A stretch of 64,000 bases of DNA from contig NZ_VFOR01000001.1 of the NCBI RefSeq assembly GCF_006716235.1, positions 1,240,001 to 1,304,000 on the forward strand, in the 5' to 3' direction. Both the position numbers and the translations under genes were made by a program. The notes below the pieces were generated by a model. It was not told the origin of the DNA and searched no databases. It worked only from the letters and a program-made list of their open reading frames with translations. The stretch is from Propioniferax innocua (GTDB taxonomy: Bacteria; Actinomycetota; Actinomycetes; Propionibacteriales; Propionibacteriaceae). Shown in pieces: positions 36,182 to 43,763 of this stretch (its first letter is position 1; each line of letters begins with the position of its first letter).

Positions 36182-37549
36182 ATGGCCTCGCGCAAGGACC
36201 TGTTGAAGGCACACTCCTTCTTCAGCCAACGCATGGTGTCGGCGCTGGTCAACAGGAATCCCGACGATCAACACCCCCCGCTGCGCAGGATCCGTATCGG
36301 CACCTTCATCGGCGTGTTGTTGAGCGTGCTGATCCTCGCGGGGTTCGGGGTCGTCGGGCTGATCCGCCCGGGCAACTCCACTGCATGGCAGCAGGACAAG
36401 ACGATCGTCATCGATTCCGGCTCGGGCCAGGTGATGGTCTACCTGCAGGACAAGCTGTATCCCTCGTACAACATCACCTCGGCCCGATTGGCCGCCGGTG
36501 GAGCCGACAAGGTGAAGACGGTGAAGTCCAAGTCCTTGGCCGGTTTCCCGCGCGAGAGCACGATCGGGATCCCCAAGGCTCCCTCGGAGCTTCCGCCGGA
36601 GAAGGACATGGGCGCCACTCCCCTGCGGGTCTGTTCGGTTCCCCCGAAGGAAGGGCACGGGTCACGCTTCACGACGCTCGAGCTCGGCCAGGGCGGCGTC
36701 CCAGCCGATTCCATCGATTTCGTCGCCCGCGCCGAGGGCAGCAGCCTGAACGAGGAATACCTCGTCAGTGGCGGCGTCGCCTACCCGATGCCCGATCATG
36801 CCTTGGCGATCCATCTGGGGTTCGGCGAACAGTCGGTGACGCCGGGCAACGCCTGGCTGCGATCCTTGCCGCAGGGCCCCGAACTCGAGCCGCTGGTGGT
36901 GCCCGGTCAGGGTGGGCCGAGCCGCGCGCCGGTGCCCGGCAAGGCAACCACGGTGGGAGATCTGGTGCATGTGGAAGGTGGCCAGACCCCAGTGCACTAC
37001 ATCCTGCGCGAAGGCGGGCTGAGTGAGATCTCGGCTCTGGAGGCCGCTGTTCTCGAGGTGAGCGAGGGTGCTGAATCAGTGGGTGTCACCGCTGCGGAGG
37101 CTCGCGCCGCCATCGACCCGGAGCATCCCCGCAGTGGCGCCGATGGCCTGCCTGCCGGGCTCCCCCGGCGTCCGGCGGTGGACGACATGGAGAACGCCTC
37201 GATGTGTGCCGTGTGGCCCGACGGCTCGGGTGAGCCGCTCATCGAGGCCAATGGACCGGCACCGACAGCCAGCGAGCAGAACCCGGATCCCAATGTGGCG
37301 GATCTGGTGCTCATGCCGAGCCTGCACGGGGCGATCCTGCGCGTGGATTCCTCGGTCGGCACCGCCGACCCCGGCACCCTGGTGACCAACGGCCGTCGCT
37401 ATGGCATCGCCGACATGGAGGCCCGTGCGGCTCTGGGTTACGGCGAGGTCGAGGCCACAGCGGTTTCCGCACAGGTCCTGCGCCTCATCCCCGAGGGGCT
37501 GGAACCGGGTCAGTCTTTGTCGATCGACGCTGCACTGCGCGGAAGCTGA
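36182..37549 (+). CDS. eccB: Type VII secretion protein EccB
   Basis: EccB anchors the periplasmic part of the ESX complex. The 455-residue protein has a cytoplasmic N-terminus with ASRKDLLKAHSFFSQRMVSALVNRNPD (conserved EccB start), one membrane helix at about 40-61, and a large extracytoplasmic domain of repeated beta modules. Two cysteines, C151 (LRVCSVPP) and C342 (ASMCAVWP), match the conserved EccB disulfide. ATG 36182 has AAGGAG about seven bases upstream. Confidence 0.95.
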   Translation: MASRKDLLKAHSFFSQRMVSALVNRNPDDQHPPLRRIRIGTFIGVLLSVLILAGFGVVGLIRPGNSTAWQQDKTIVIDSGSGQVMVYLQDKLYPSYNITSARLAAGGADKVKTVKSKSLAGFPRESTIGIPKAPSELPPEKDMGATPLRVCSVPPKEGHGSRFTTLELGQGGVPADSIDFVARAEGSSLNEEYLVSGGVAYPMPDHALAIHLGFGEQSVTPGNAWLRSLPQGPELEPLVVPGQGGPSRAPVPGKATTVGDLVHVEGGQTPVHYILREGGLSEISALEAAVLEVSEGAESVGVTAAEARAAIDPEHPRSGADGLPAGLPRRPAVDDMENASMCAVWPDGSGEPLIEANGPAPTASEQNPDPNVADLVLMPSLHGAILRVDSSVGTADPGTLVTNGRRYGIADMEARAALGYGEVEATAVSAQVLRLIPEGLEPGQSLSIDAALRGS

Positions 37550-37690
37550 GCGATCCGCTTCAGACAGGCGTCGGCCGTGAAGCGCTCCGTGCGCCGACAA
37601 ATCCCACGGCACTGGCCTCTCGACAACGGAAGCAACCACTCAGCAAAAGCGCGGACCCCGCAGAAGACAGAAACAGTTGGCACGGAACGA

Positions 37691-37728
37691 CGAAGCGGCG
37701 TGACCCCCGGTGGGGTCACGCCGCTTCG
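37691..37728. terminator. 17-bp perfect hairpin between eccB and the esx pair
   Basis: CGAAGCGGCGTGACCCC (37691-37707) pairs exactly with 37712-37728 across loop CGGT. It separates convergent eccB (+) and the WXG100 genes (-). Confidence 0.85.
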
Positions 37729-37748
37729 GACGCGGTGGCGTCAGTGGT

Positions 37749-38036
37749 TCACCACTGGCCCTCGATGGAGCGCTCGGTGTGGGTGTAGTTTCCGCCGATG
37801 GTGGAAACGGTCGTGCTCAGCGTCTGGATGATGGTCTCCATGTCGTTGATCGACTGGTCCCACTCGGTGAGGACTCCCTGGTAGGCCGTCTTGGCGGGGC
37901 CATCCCAGGAGGCGGTGTAGGTCTGGAGGTTCTGCTTCATATCGTCACGCAGGCCAACCATCTTCTCCTTGGCCATGCGGAGGTCATTCGCAGCTTCGTT
38001 GAGGTAGCTGCTTCCAACGACAACCTGATCGCTCAT
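37749..38036 (-). CDS. WXG100 family ESX substrate (EsxA-like)
   Basis: A 95-residue helical-hairpin protein with the WXG turn as W44-D45-G46 (ASWDGPAKTAY) and a C-terminal export signal Y84-T-H-T-E88 (YxxxE). It is expected to form a heterodimer with the adjacent Esx protein and leave by the EccC-driven machine. The gene is 36 bases downstream of the other WXG100 gene, with SD-like AAAGAGA just upstream. Confidence 0.94.
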   Translation of the reverse strand: MSDQVVVGSSYLNEAANDLRMAKEKMVGLRDDMKQNLQTYTASWDGPAKTAYQGVLTEWDQSINDMETIIQTLSTTVSTIGGNYTHTERSIEGQW

Positions 38037-38072
38037 GCTCAGTCTCTTTCTCTAGAAGTCGTGTCTTGGAGG

Positions 38073-38390
38073 TCACTTCGCGGAGTTGATGATCGCGGCC
38101 ACGGCGTTGGCGGCCTCGACCTGCTCAGCCTCATTGCGGTCGTACTGGATGTTGGTGTCGACGAGCTTGCCGTGGAACTCGTCCAACTTGACGAGCACCT
38201 GAGCGAACTCTTCGTCAAACTTCTTGTAGGACTGCAGGTAAGCGCGAGCGGCGTCGCCCTTCCATCCGGTCATGAGGGTCTGAACCTCACTGGTGAGCTG
38301 CGTACGAACGGCAGTGATGTCGCGGCAGGTCTGCTCGACGACTTCTCCCGACTTCTTGAGGTCGGATGAGGAGTGAGCCTGGTTGGTCAT
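38073..38390 (-). CDS. WXG100 family ESX substrate (EsxB-like)
   Basis: A 105-residue WXG100 protein: W43-K44-G45 (GWKGDAARAYLQSY) between two helices, and Y83-D-R-N-E87 as the YxxxE signal. Start ATG 38390 has AGGAGGAAA five bases upstream. It is transcribed first of the pair, the usual esxB-esxA order. The 249-bp gap to the divergent substrate gene holds the promoters. Confidence 0.94.
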   Translation of the reverse strand: MTNQAHSSSDLKKSGEVVEQTCRDITAVRTQLTSEVQTLMTGWKGDAARAYLQSYKKFDEEFAQVLVKLDEFHGKLVDTNIQYDRNEAEQVEAANAVAAIINSAK

Positions 38391-38639
38391 GATTTCCTCC
38401 TGTGTTGAGCGGGCCCCTGGCGGGCTCGGGGCCCCACGGGGTGATCTGGCAGGGACATTACGGAGATTTCGCGCCGAAGCCACCCCACGGGCAGCGGACA
38501 TTTCCGGATCGGGCAGTGGAATCTTCCGCGACCTGCGATGTGCCATGGGCCACGGCTCCATTGCTTGAATGAGGCACAGGCAAATCGCCCGCACACGTGC
38601 GCCACCAGGCGTTCGATGCAAGCGGATCCAGGAGGCACG

Positions 38640-39044
38640 GTGGTCCACGCGACGCAGATGCAGATGGCCGACGGAGGAGGCTCCTCATCGCAGCCGTCGG
38701 TGCAGAGCTCCATCACAGTCGACCCAGGTCAGATCAAGCAGTTCGCGACATTCCTCGCGGAGATGAAGTCCGAGATCCAGTCACTCCATGACCGCATGGA
38801 GACGTTGGGGATCAAGCCGGAGGATTTCGGCATCCATGGATCGTCCAAGACCGCAGGCGATGCTCACGCCACAGCACTCACTGCGGCCATCGGCAACCTC
38901 GACCGGCTGCGCAACCGCGCCGACGAATTGGTGGACGGCACCAACGAACTCTCCCGGCTCTACGCAGACACCGAGGAACTCAACCGCGCCAATGCCGAGA
39001 AGGTGGCCGGTGCCCTGAACGGAGAGGACGCCGCCGATGCCTGA
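38640..39044 (+). CDS. Small probable ESX substrate with YxxxE signal
   Basis: A 134-residue, mainly helical protein, first of a coupled pair. After a Ser/Gly-rich N-terminus there are two helices: VDPGQIKQFATFLAEMKSEI and NLDRLRNRADELVDGTNELSRL. No WXG is present, but Y108-A-D-T-E112 is a classical YxxxE type VII signal just after helix 2. It resembles small EspC-like substrates (DUF2580 group). Start GTG 38640 has AGGAGG four bases upstream. Its stop overlaps the next gene by eight bases. Confidence 0.78.
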   Translation: MVHATQMQMADGGGSSSQPSVQSSITVDPGQIKQFATFLAEMKSEIQSLHDRMETLGIKPEDFGIHGSSKTAGDAHATALTAAIGNLDRLRNRADELVDGTNELSRLYADTEELNRANAEKVAGALNGEDAADA

Positions 39045-41094
39045 GTCGACGACCACCGCACCCATGTCGATGGTGTGCACACCCGAGGGCAACCTCGACA
39101 CCTCCTACACCCAGCGTCAGGGTCTGGCTCGGATCGGTTCGGTTGCGCGCACCTCGCTGAGCGACAGCGAGACCGCGTGGCGTGAAACCGCGTCAGCGGC
39201 CCAGGACGTGGCACGGCTCATCCGGGAACGACTCGACTCCCTGCTCGGCACCGAGGGATGGAGCGGCCGTGGCGCCGACGCCTTCCGCTCGATGCTGGAC
39301 GACGACCTGCTGGCCCATCTCGATGCCTACGCCGAGAGTGCCGAGGCGATGGCCGAGAACCTCAAACCCATCACCAGTTCAGCCGATTCGGCGGCCGAGA
39401 CCGCGTCGAGCAATGACGTGCCGTGGGACGTGGACGTGGCATGGTCGGTTGAGCGTGTCGACCCCGAGCGGTCCCTCTGGGGGCATCTCGATGAGTTCTT
39501 CACCGGTGACGACGACGCCTACGAGGAAGCCAAGGAGAACGCTCCCTACAACGTTCTGAACGGCGGACGCTCGGTGGTCAGGGAGGTCGAGAAGAACACC
39601 TGGGAGCAGATCCGCGCCCAGAGCCAGGCCGCTGCGATGCCTGCGGAGTACGCCGCCACCGGCACCCCGGTGAGTTCCGAGGTCAACCAGTTCGATCACG
39701 CGATGGAGAGCTTGGGACTCAACAGCGCCCAGCGATCCGCCGTCCAGGCCGCTGCGAGTGACACCGATGCGCAACTTGCCGCGTTCAAGCCCGCCGAGAT
39801 CAAGGAGTTCTCCTTCCGCGGCGGCCGTTACGCCGCAGAGACCCCCACCGGGGTTGCCCCCGACGTGGCCCCGAGCAGCGTCGCCCCCTCGGCCTCCGGC
39901 GGAAGCCCAACCGGAACATCCCCCATCCCCGCTTCGGCAGGCAACGGATTTGGTGACGGGCCCGGTGCGGCCCTGCCTGGTGCCGGCGGCCCCAACACCG
40001 ACCTTCCCGGCACCAACGGCCCCGGTCTGAATGGCCCTGGCCTGAATGGCCCTGGCCTGAATGACCCCGGTCTGAATGACCCTGGCCTGAATGACCCCGG
40101 TCTGAATGACACGGGACCACAGGTGAGCGGCCCCGAGATGGACGTCCCCGGCGCCTTCGGCCCGGACGCCACCGTTCCGGGAGGCATGCCCCCCGGGGTG
40201 AGCAACCCCGACCCGTCGATCAGCCCCGGCACTTCGATCAGCCCCGACACTTCAATCAGCCCCCACAATGACACGCTGCCGGGAGTCGATCTCGATCACG
40301 ACGGCCCCCGGGATCCACAGAAGATCGGGGTGCCGCCCACCACGGTGGAGGCCGGCGCGCCGACTGCCCCCACCGGCCCCATGCCGGGAACGATCTCGCC
40401 CAACGGACCGCTCGTGGGCACCCCGCATCCGATCACCGGCCCCGGCGCCGGAGCACCCACGCTCACTCCGGGCGTCCCGGGACTCACTCCCCTGTCCTCC
40501 GGAGGTGCCATGTCACACGGAGGAACGGGGACGACCCCGCAGCCCCATGCCATGGGCGGGCACCCGGCGTCAGTCCGAGGCGCACAGGGATCCTCGTTCG
40601 GCGGATCGGGAGCCGGCACTCGAGTCGGCGGTTTCGGATTCGGCAACACCGCTCACGGCAACTCCGGCCCCGGATCCGGCCCAGGAAATGCTGCGGGCAG
40701 GGGACACCTCCCCGGCGGTTCCGGAAGCAGCACCGGACCGGGAACCGCCGCCATCAAGGGCCCCTTGGCCGGCGGATCGGGAACCGGCTTCGGCGGTTCT
40801 GGAGCGGGCGCTTCCCCGGTGGTCGGTCGCGGCACCTCGTTCACCACCGGCCCATTGGGTCGCGGCATCGTGAACCCCGGCATGGTCGGCCCGATGGCCG
40901 GCCCCGGCGGCGCTCCCGGCGCCGGTGGCGTCGGTGGCGCCGGTGGCATCGGTGGCGCCGGGGGCGCCGGGGCACCCATGGCACCCATGGGCGCACGCGG
41001 CGGTGGCCGCAACACCGAAGAGAAGTCGCAGACGCGCGTCAACAACTGGCTCGAAGAGGATCAGGAGACCTGGGAGGCCGCAGCCCGAGACTGA
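39037..41094 (+). CDS. Large repeat-rich WXG-domain ESX substrate
   Basis: A 685-residue protein. Residues 1-270 are helical, with W75-S-G77 (EGWSGRGADAFRSML) as a WXG turn. Residues about 270-650 are Gly/Pro/Asn-rich and disordered, including six exact GLNGP/GLNDP blocks and SISPGTSISPDTSISP. The C-terminus NNWLEEDQETWEAAARD is a short conserved ending seen on many actinobacterial PPE-like ESX proteins. The layout (helical N-domain, low-complexity tail) is that of a PPE-like surface protein. It likely exports with the coupled 134-residue partner. It overlaps aat by 34 bases, tail to tail. Confidence 0.82.
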   Translation: MPESTTTAPMSMVCTPEGNLDTSYTQRQGLARIGSVARTSLSDSETAWRETASAAQDVARLIRERLDSLLGTEGWSGRGADAFRSMLDDDLLAHLDAYAESAEAMAENLKPITSSADSAAETASSNDVPWDVDVAWSVERVDPERSLWGHLDEFFTGDDDAYEEAKENAPYNVLNGGRSVVREVEKNTWEQIRAQSQAAAMPAEYAATGTPVSSEVNQFDHAMESLGLNSAQRSAVQAAASDTDAQLAAFKPAEIKEFSFRGGRYAAETPTGVAPDVAPSSVAPSASGGSPTGTSPIPASAGNGFGDGPGAALPGAGGPNTDLPGTNGPGLNGPGLNGPGLNDPGLNDPGLNDPGLNDTGPQVSGPEMDVPGAFGPDATVPGGMPPGVSNPDPSISPGTSISPDTSISPHNDTLPGVDLDHDGPRDPQKIGVPPTTVEAGAPTAPTGPMPGTISPNGPLVGTPHPITGPGAGAPTLTPGVPGLTPLSSGGAMSHGGTGTTPQPHAMGGHPASVRGAQGSSFGGSGAGTRVGGFGFGNTAHGNSGPGSGPGNAAGRGHLPGGSGSSTGPGTAAIKGPLAGGSGTGFGGSGAGASPVVGRGTSFTTGPLGRGIVNPGMVGPMAGPGGAPGAGGVGGAGGIGGAGGAGAPMAPMGARGGGRNTEEKSQTRVNNWLEEDQETWEAAARD
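40021..40110. repeat. 15-bp in-frame tandem repeat, six copies
   Basis: Six consecutive units like CCTGGCCTGAATGAC encode (P)GLNG/GLND blocks. Only third-base and Gly/Asp changes separate them, so copy number may vary. Confidence 0.9.
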
Positions 41095-41840
41095 TCTCCG
41101 CTCGATGGGGGCACCCACGGCTCCCTCCAGACCGAACCGTCCAGCTCACCACGCACGAAACGCGGCGTGGTGAGCTGGACCGCGTCGGAGAGAAGATCGA
41201 CATAATCCTCACGGGGAAGATCCACCGCCCCCATCGACGCCAGGTGATCGGTCATCCACTGCACGTCCAACACCCGGCCCGACCCTGGCTCCAACAGCGA
41301 CACCAGGGCCATCAAGGCCACCTTCGAGGCATCACGCCCATAACGGGGGTCGTGGAACATCGATTCCCCGGCGAACAGGCCACCGACGCTGACACCGAAC
41401 AGGCCCCCCACCAGTCGATCTGCGGCGTCCCATACCTCCACCGAATGTGCTGCTCCGGACTCGTGCAGTTCCTGGTAACAGGCGACGAAATCGGCGTCGA
41501 TCCAGCCGCCTTCCCGCCGTTCGTCAGCACACCTCGAGACGACGGCGTCGAAATGCATATCGACGCTGACGCGATAGCGTTTCGCCGACTTCCGTAAAGA
41601 TCGGCGCACCCGCAACCCGTCCAACGGAAGGGTCGCTCGTGGCGTCGGCGAGAACCAACCGATCACATCGGCCACGCTCCCATCGGCGAACCGCACTCCA
41701 TCCAGCGGCATGGCGAACAGCCCACGTCGATAGCAGTGCAGCATGGCCGCACTGCTGAGCGCATGGCTGACCAGGAGGAGTTCCTCTCCGCATGGCCAGG
41801 TTCCCGGGTCGTCTATGTCGATGTCGAACATGTGGCTCAC
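41061..41840 (-). CDS. aat: Leucyl/phenylalanyl-tRNA-protein transferase
   Basis: Adds Leu or Phe from tRNA to N-terminal Lys/Arg of proteins, creating a ClpS/ClpAP N-degron. The 259-residue protein shows WFSPTPRATLPLDGL, GGWIDADFVACYQELHESGAAHSVEVWD, LVGGLFGVSVGGLFAGESMFH and VDVQW-like LDVQWMTDHL, all Aat landmarks. Start GTG 41840 overlaps the stop of the upstream EcsC-like gene (GTGA). Its 3' end runs 34 bases into the large ESX substrate gene. Confidence 0.94.
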   Translation of the reverse strand: MSHMFDIDIDDPGTWPCGEELLLVSHALSSAAMLHCYRRGLFAMPLDGVRFADGSVADVIGWFSPTPRATLPLDGLRVRRSLRKSAKRYRVSVDMHFDAVVSRCADERREGGWIDADFVACYQELHESGAAHSVEVWDAADRLVGGLFGVSVGGLFAGESMFHDPRYGRDASKVALMALVSLLEPGSGRVLDVQWMTDHLASMGAVDLPREDYVDLLSDAVQLTTPRFVRGELDGSVWREPWVPPSSGDQSRAAASQVS

Positions 41841-42505
41841 CCTCGACGGCGGGTCACCAACTCCTCACGGGCGAAGCGCCCGATGGTCCAGGTGTCCCAC
41901 CCGTCGAAGGCCGCACCCACGCCACCGCCCACCACCGGGACCCGCTTGGCGAGGAAGACCAGAGCCAGTTTCTTGCCGGTGAGCCGCGTCAGCAGTTCAC
42001 TCCCGATGCGATCGGAGATCTGGGCACCCAGATCGGGGTCGATGACCGGGGCGGTGGCCACCACCATCGGCGAATGGGGCAGATCACGACGGGCCAGGGT
42101 CTGCTCCAGACCGTCAGCCACCAAGCACATGGCGATGGCGGTGCGAACGCGCTCATCATCCACGTCATAGCCCCTCAGATGGGCGATGGCAGCCACCATG
42201 CGCGCCTGCACCACGGCAAGACCAGCAAGGTTCGCCGGTGCGGTCACGGCCATGGTGACGAATCCCCCGATGTTGGTCAGCAGACCCTGCGCGCTGCCCA
42301 TACCGACATGCTGGTTCACCAGCTGGTCGATCGCCCCCTCGACGTCACCGGTTCGCTCAAGAGCGGCTGCCGCTGCCGATTTGGCTCCAGCCATGCCGTT
42401 GACGCCATCGATGGCCAGCGTGACGACGCGCCGGAGAACGCCCCCGAGCATCCGCGGCCCCGATGTCCTCACCACGGAGAACCCGGCCTGCCCTTCGTCA
42501 GCCAT
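41837..42505 (-). CDS. EcsC-like family protein
   Basis: A 222-residue protein with an Ala-rich helical centre. The segment AIDQLVNQHVGMGSAQGLLTNIGGFVTMAVTAPANLAGLAVVQARMVAAIAHLRGYD and the ending VPVVGGGVGAAFDGWDTWTIGRFAREEL match EcsC-type proteins, whose function is not established. Start ATG 42505 has GGGAGG five bases upstream. It is translationally coupled to aat. Divergent from the rbs operon. Confidence 0.75.
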   Translation of the reverse strand: MADEGQAGFSVVRTSGPRMLGGVLRRVVTLAIDGVNGMAGAKSAAAAALERTGDVEGAIDQLVNQHVGMGSAQGLLTNIGGFVTMAVTAPANLAGLAVVQARMVAAIAHLRGYDVDDERVRTAIAMCLVADGLEQTLARRDLPHSPMVVATAPVIDPDLGAQISDRIGSELLTRLTGKKLALVFLAKRVPVVGGGVGAAFDGWDTWTIGRFAREELVTRRRG

Positions 42506-42568
42506 GAAACCTCCCACGCCCTGAGTCTCTCCTCTGAACTGGTCACCACCAGAGTACGCCGCCGCTCA

Positions 42569-42597
42569 TTGACAGTGCAGAATCGACGACCTACCCT
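42569..42597 (+). promoter_or_regulatory. Promoter of the rbs operon
   Basis: TTGACA (42569-42574), exactly 17 bases, then TACCCT (42592-42597). The transcription start would fall about 42604, within the operator that begins two bases further on. Confidence 0.8.
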
Positions 42598-42598
42598 T

Positions 42599-42628
42599 GT
42601 GGGAACGTTTCCATGGAAACGTTCCCAC
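42599..42628. promoter_or_regulatory. 30-bp palindromic double operator for RbsR
   Basis: A perfect palindrome centred at 42613/42614 (CCATGG centre). Each half holds a LacI-type site centred on AACGTT (42604-42609 and 42618-42623; centres 14 bp apart), GGGAACGTTTCC and its mirror. LacI/RbsR proteins bind such CG-centred sites. Located across the predicted start site, it should block initiation until ribose is present. Confidence 0.8.
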
Positions 42629-42676
42629 GCATGCTGGGGCAAACACCGGAAGTCGGAATCAGGTCAAGGAGGACCG

Positions 42677-43711
42677 ATGGGGGTCCAACGCGTGACGATC
42701 AAGGACGTCGCCCACGAAGCCGGCGTCTCGGTCAGCACGGCCTCCCGCGTCCTCTCCCGGGCAGGCTCCACCTCACCGACGGCTGAGGAGAACGTCCGTG
42801 AGGCGGCGACGCGTCTGGGATACCGCATCAACCTGCATGCGCGGTCACTGCGCTCCCTCCACACCCAGACGGTCGGGCTGCTGATCCCCGATGTCCGCAA
42901 CCCGTTCTTCGCCGAACTCGCCCACACCATCGAACAACGCGCTCTGGCCAGCGGCTACTCGACCCTCCTCGGCAATGCCAACGAGCAGCTCGACCAGCAG
43001 GAGCGGTACATCCAGAACACTCGCTCGCTACGCGTCGACGGAATGATCATCGCCCCACAGGGCCAGGGCCAGGGCGGACTCAACGATCTGGTGGCCGACG
43101 GCACACCGATGGTCTTCGTCGACCGTGTGGCACCGGGAATCAAACTTCCCTCAGTCACCTCCGACCCCAGCAACGGCATCGCCGAGGCGCTCCGGCATCT
43201 GCACGAATGCGGGCACCGACGCATCGGCTGCATCGCCGGCCCCCAGCACACCTCGACCGGCCGGGAACGCCTGCAGCAGGTGCGTGACGCCGCCGAATCG
43301 CTCGGCCTGGAACTCCCCGACAGCACCATCCATATCGGCGATTTCCAGGAAAGATCGGGCGCCGAAGGGGCAGCAAAACTCGTGGACGCCGGCGTCGACG
43401 CCATCTTCGCCGCAGACAGCCCCATGACGCTCGGCGCATTGCGCGCTCTGCAAGCGCGTGGCGTGCGGGTCGGTCAGGACGTCTCCCTCGTCGGATTCGA
43501 CGATCTTCCACTGTTCTCACTCACCGATCCGCCCCTGAGCGTCGTGGCCCAGGACGTGCAGAAACTCGGCGAGCACGCGTTCGACCTTCTCCTCGAGGTG
43601 ATCAACGGAAGAAACCCCACCTCGGTTCGTCTCCCCACGCGTCTGGTGACGCGAGCCTCCACCAGAACCCCACATCAAGCCGACAACCGGAAGTTGGTCA
43701 ACCATGAGTGA
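42677..43711 (+). CDS. rbsR: LacI-family repressor of the ribose operon
   Basis: A 344-residue repressor. The N-terminal LacI helix-turn-helix is VTIKDVAHEAGVSVSTASRVLSR (6-28) with the hinge helix NLHARSLRS; the periplasmic-binding-protein-like effector domain follows (VGLLIPDVRNPFFAEL, GHRRIGCIAGP, LVGFDDLPLFSLTDPPLS). Being first in the ribose gene cluster, it most likely senses ribose and represses the operon, including itself, via the palindrome at 42599-42628. ATG 42677 has AAGGAGGA five bases upstream. Confidence 0.9.
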   Translation: MGVQRVTIKDVAHEAGVSVSTASRVLSRAGSTSPTAEENVREAATRLGYRINLHARSLRSLHTQTVGLLIPDVRNPFFAELAHTIEQRALASGYSTLLGNANEQLDQQERYIQNTRSLRVDGMIIAPQGQGQGGLNDLVADGTPMVFVDRVAPGIKLPSVTSDPSNGIAEALRHLHECGHRRIGCIAGPQHTSTGRERLQQVRDAAESLGLELPDSTIHIGDFQERSGAEGAAKLVDAGVDAIFAADSPMTLGALRALQARGVRVGQDVSLVGFDDLPLFSLTDPPLSVVAQDVQKLGEHAFDLLLEVINGRNPTSVRLPTRLVTRASTRTPHQADNRKLVNHE

Positions 43712-43763
43712 CGCGCCCGACCGGGCCCCCACCCCGAAGGAACATGCAGCCCAAGGAGGCAGC

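Noticed and set aside
43704-43763. Additional 20 N-terminal residues of RbsA
   Set aside because: Kept only as an alternative: the ATG there lacks a ribosome binding site, while GTG 43764 has AAGGAGG and matches the family start.
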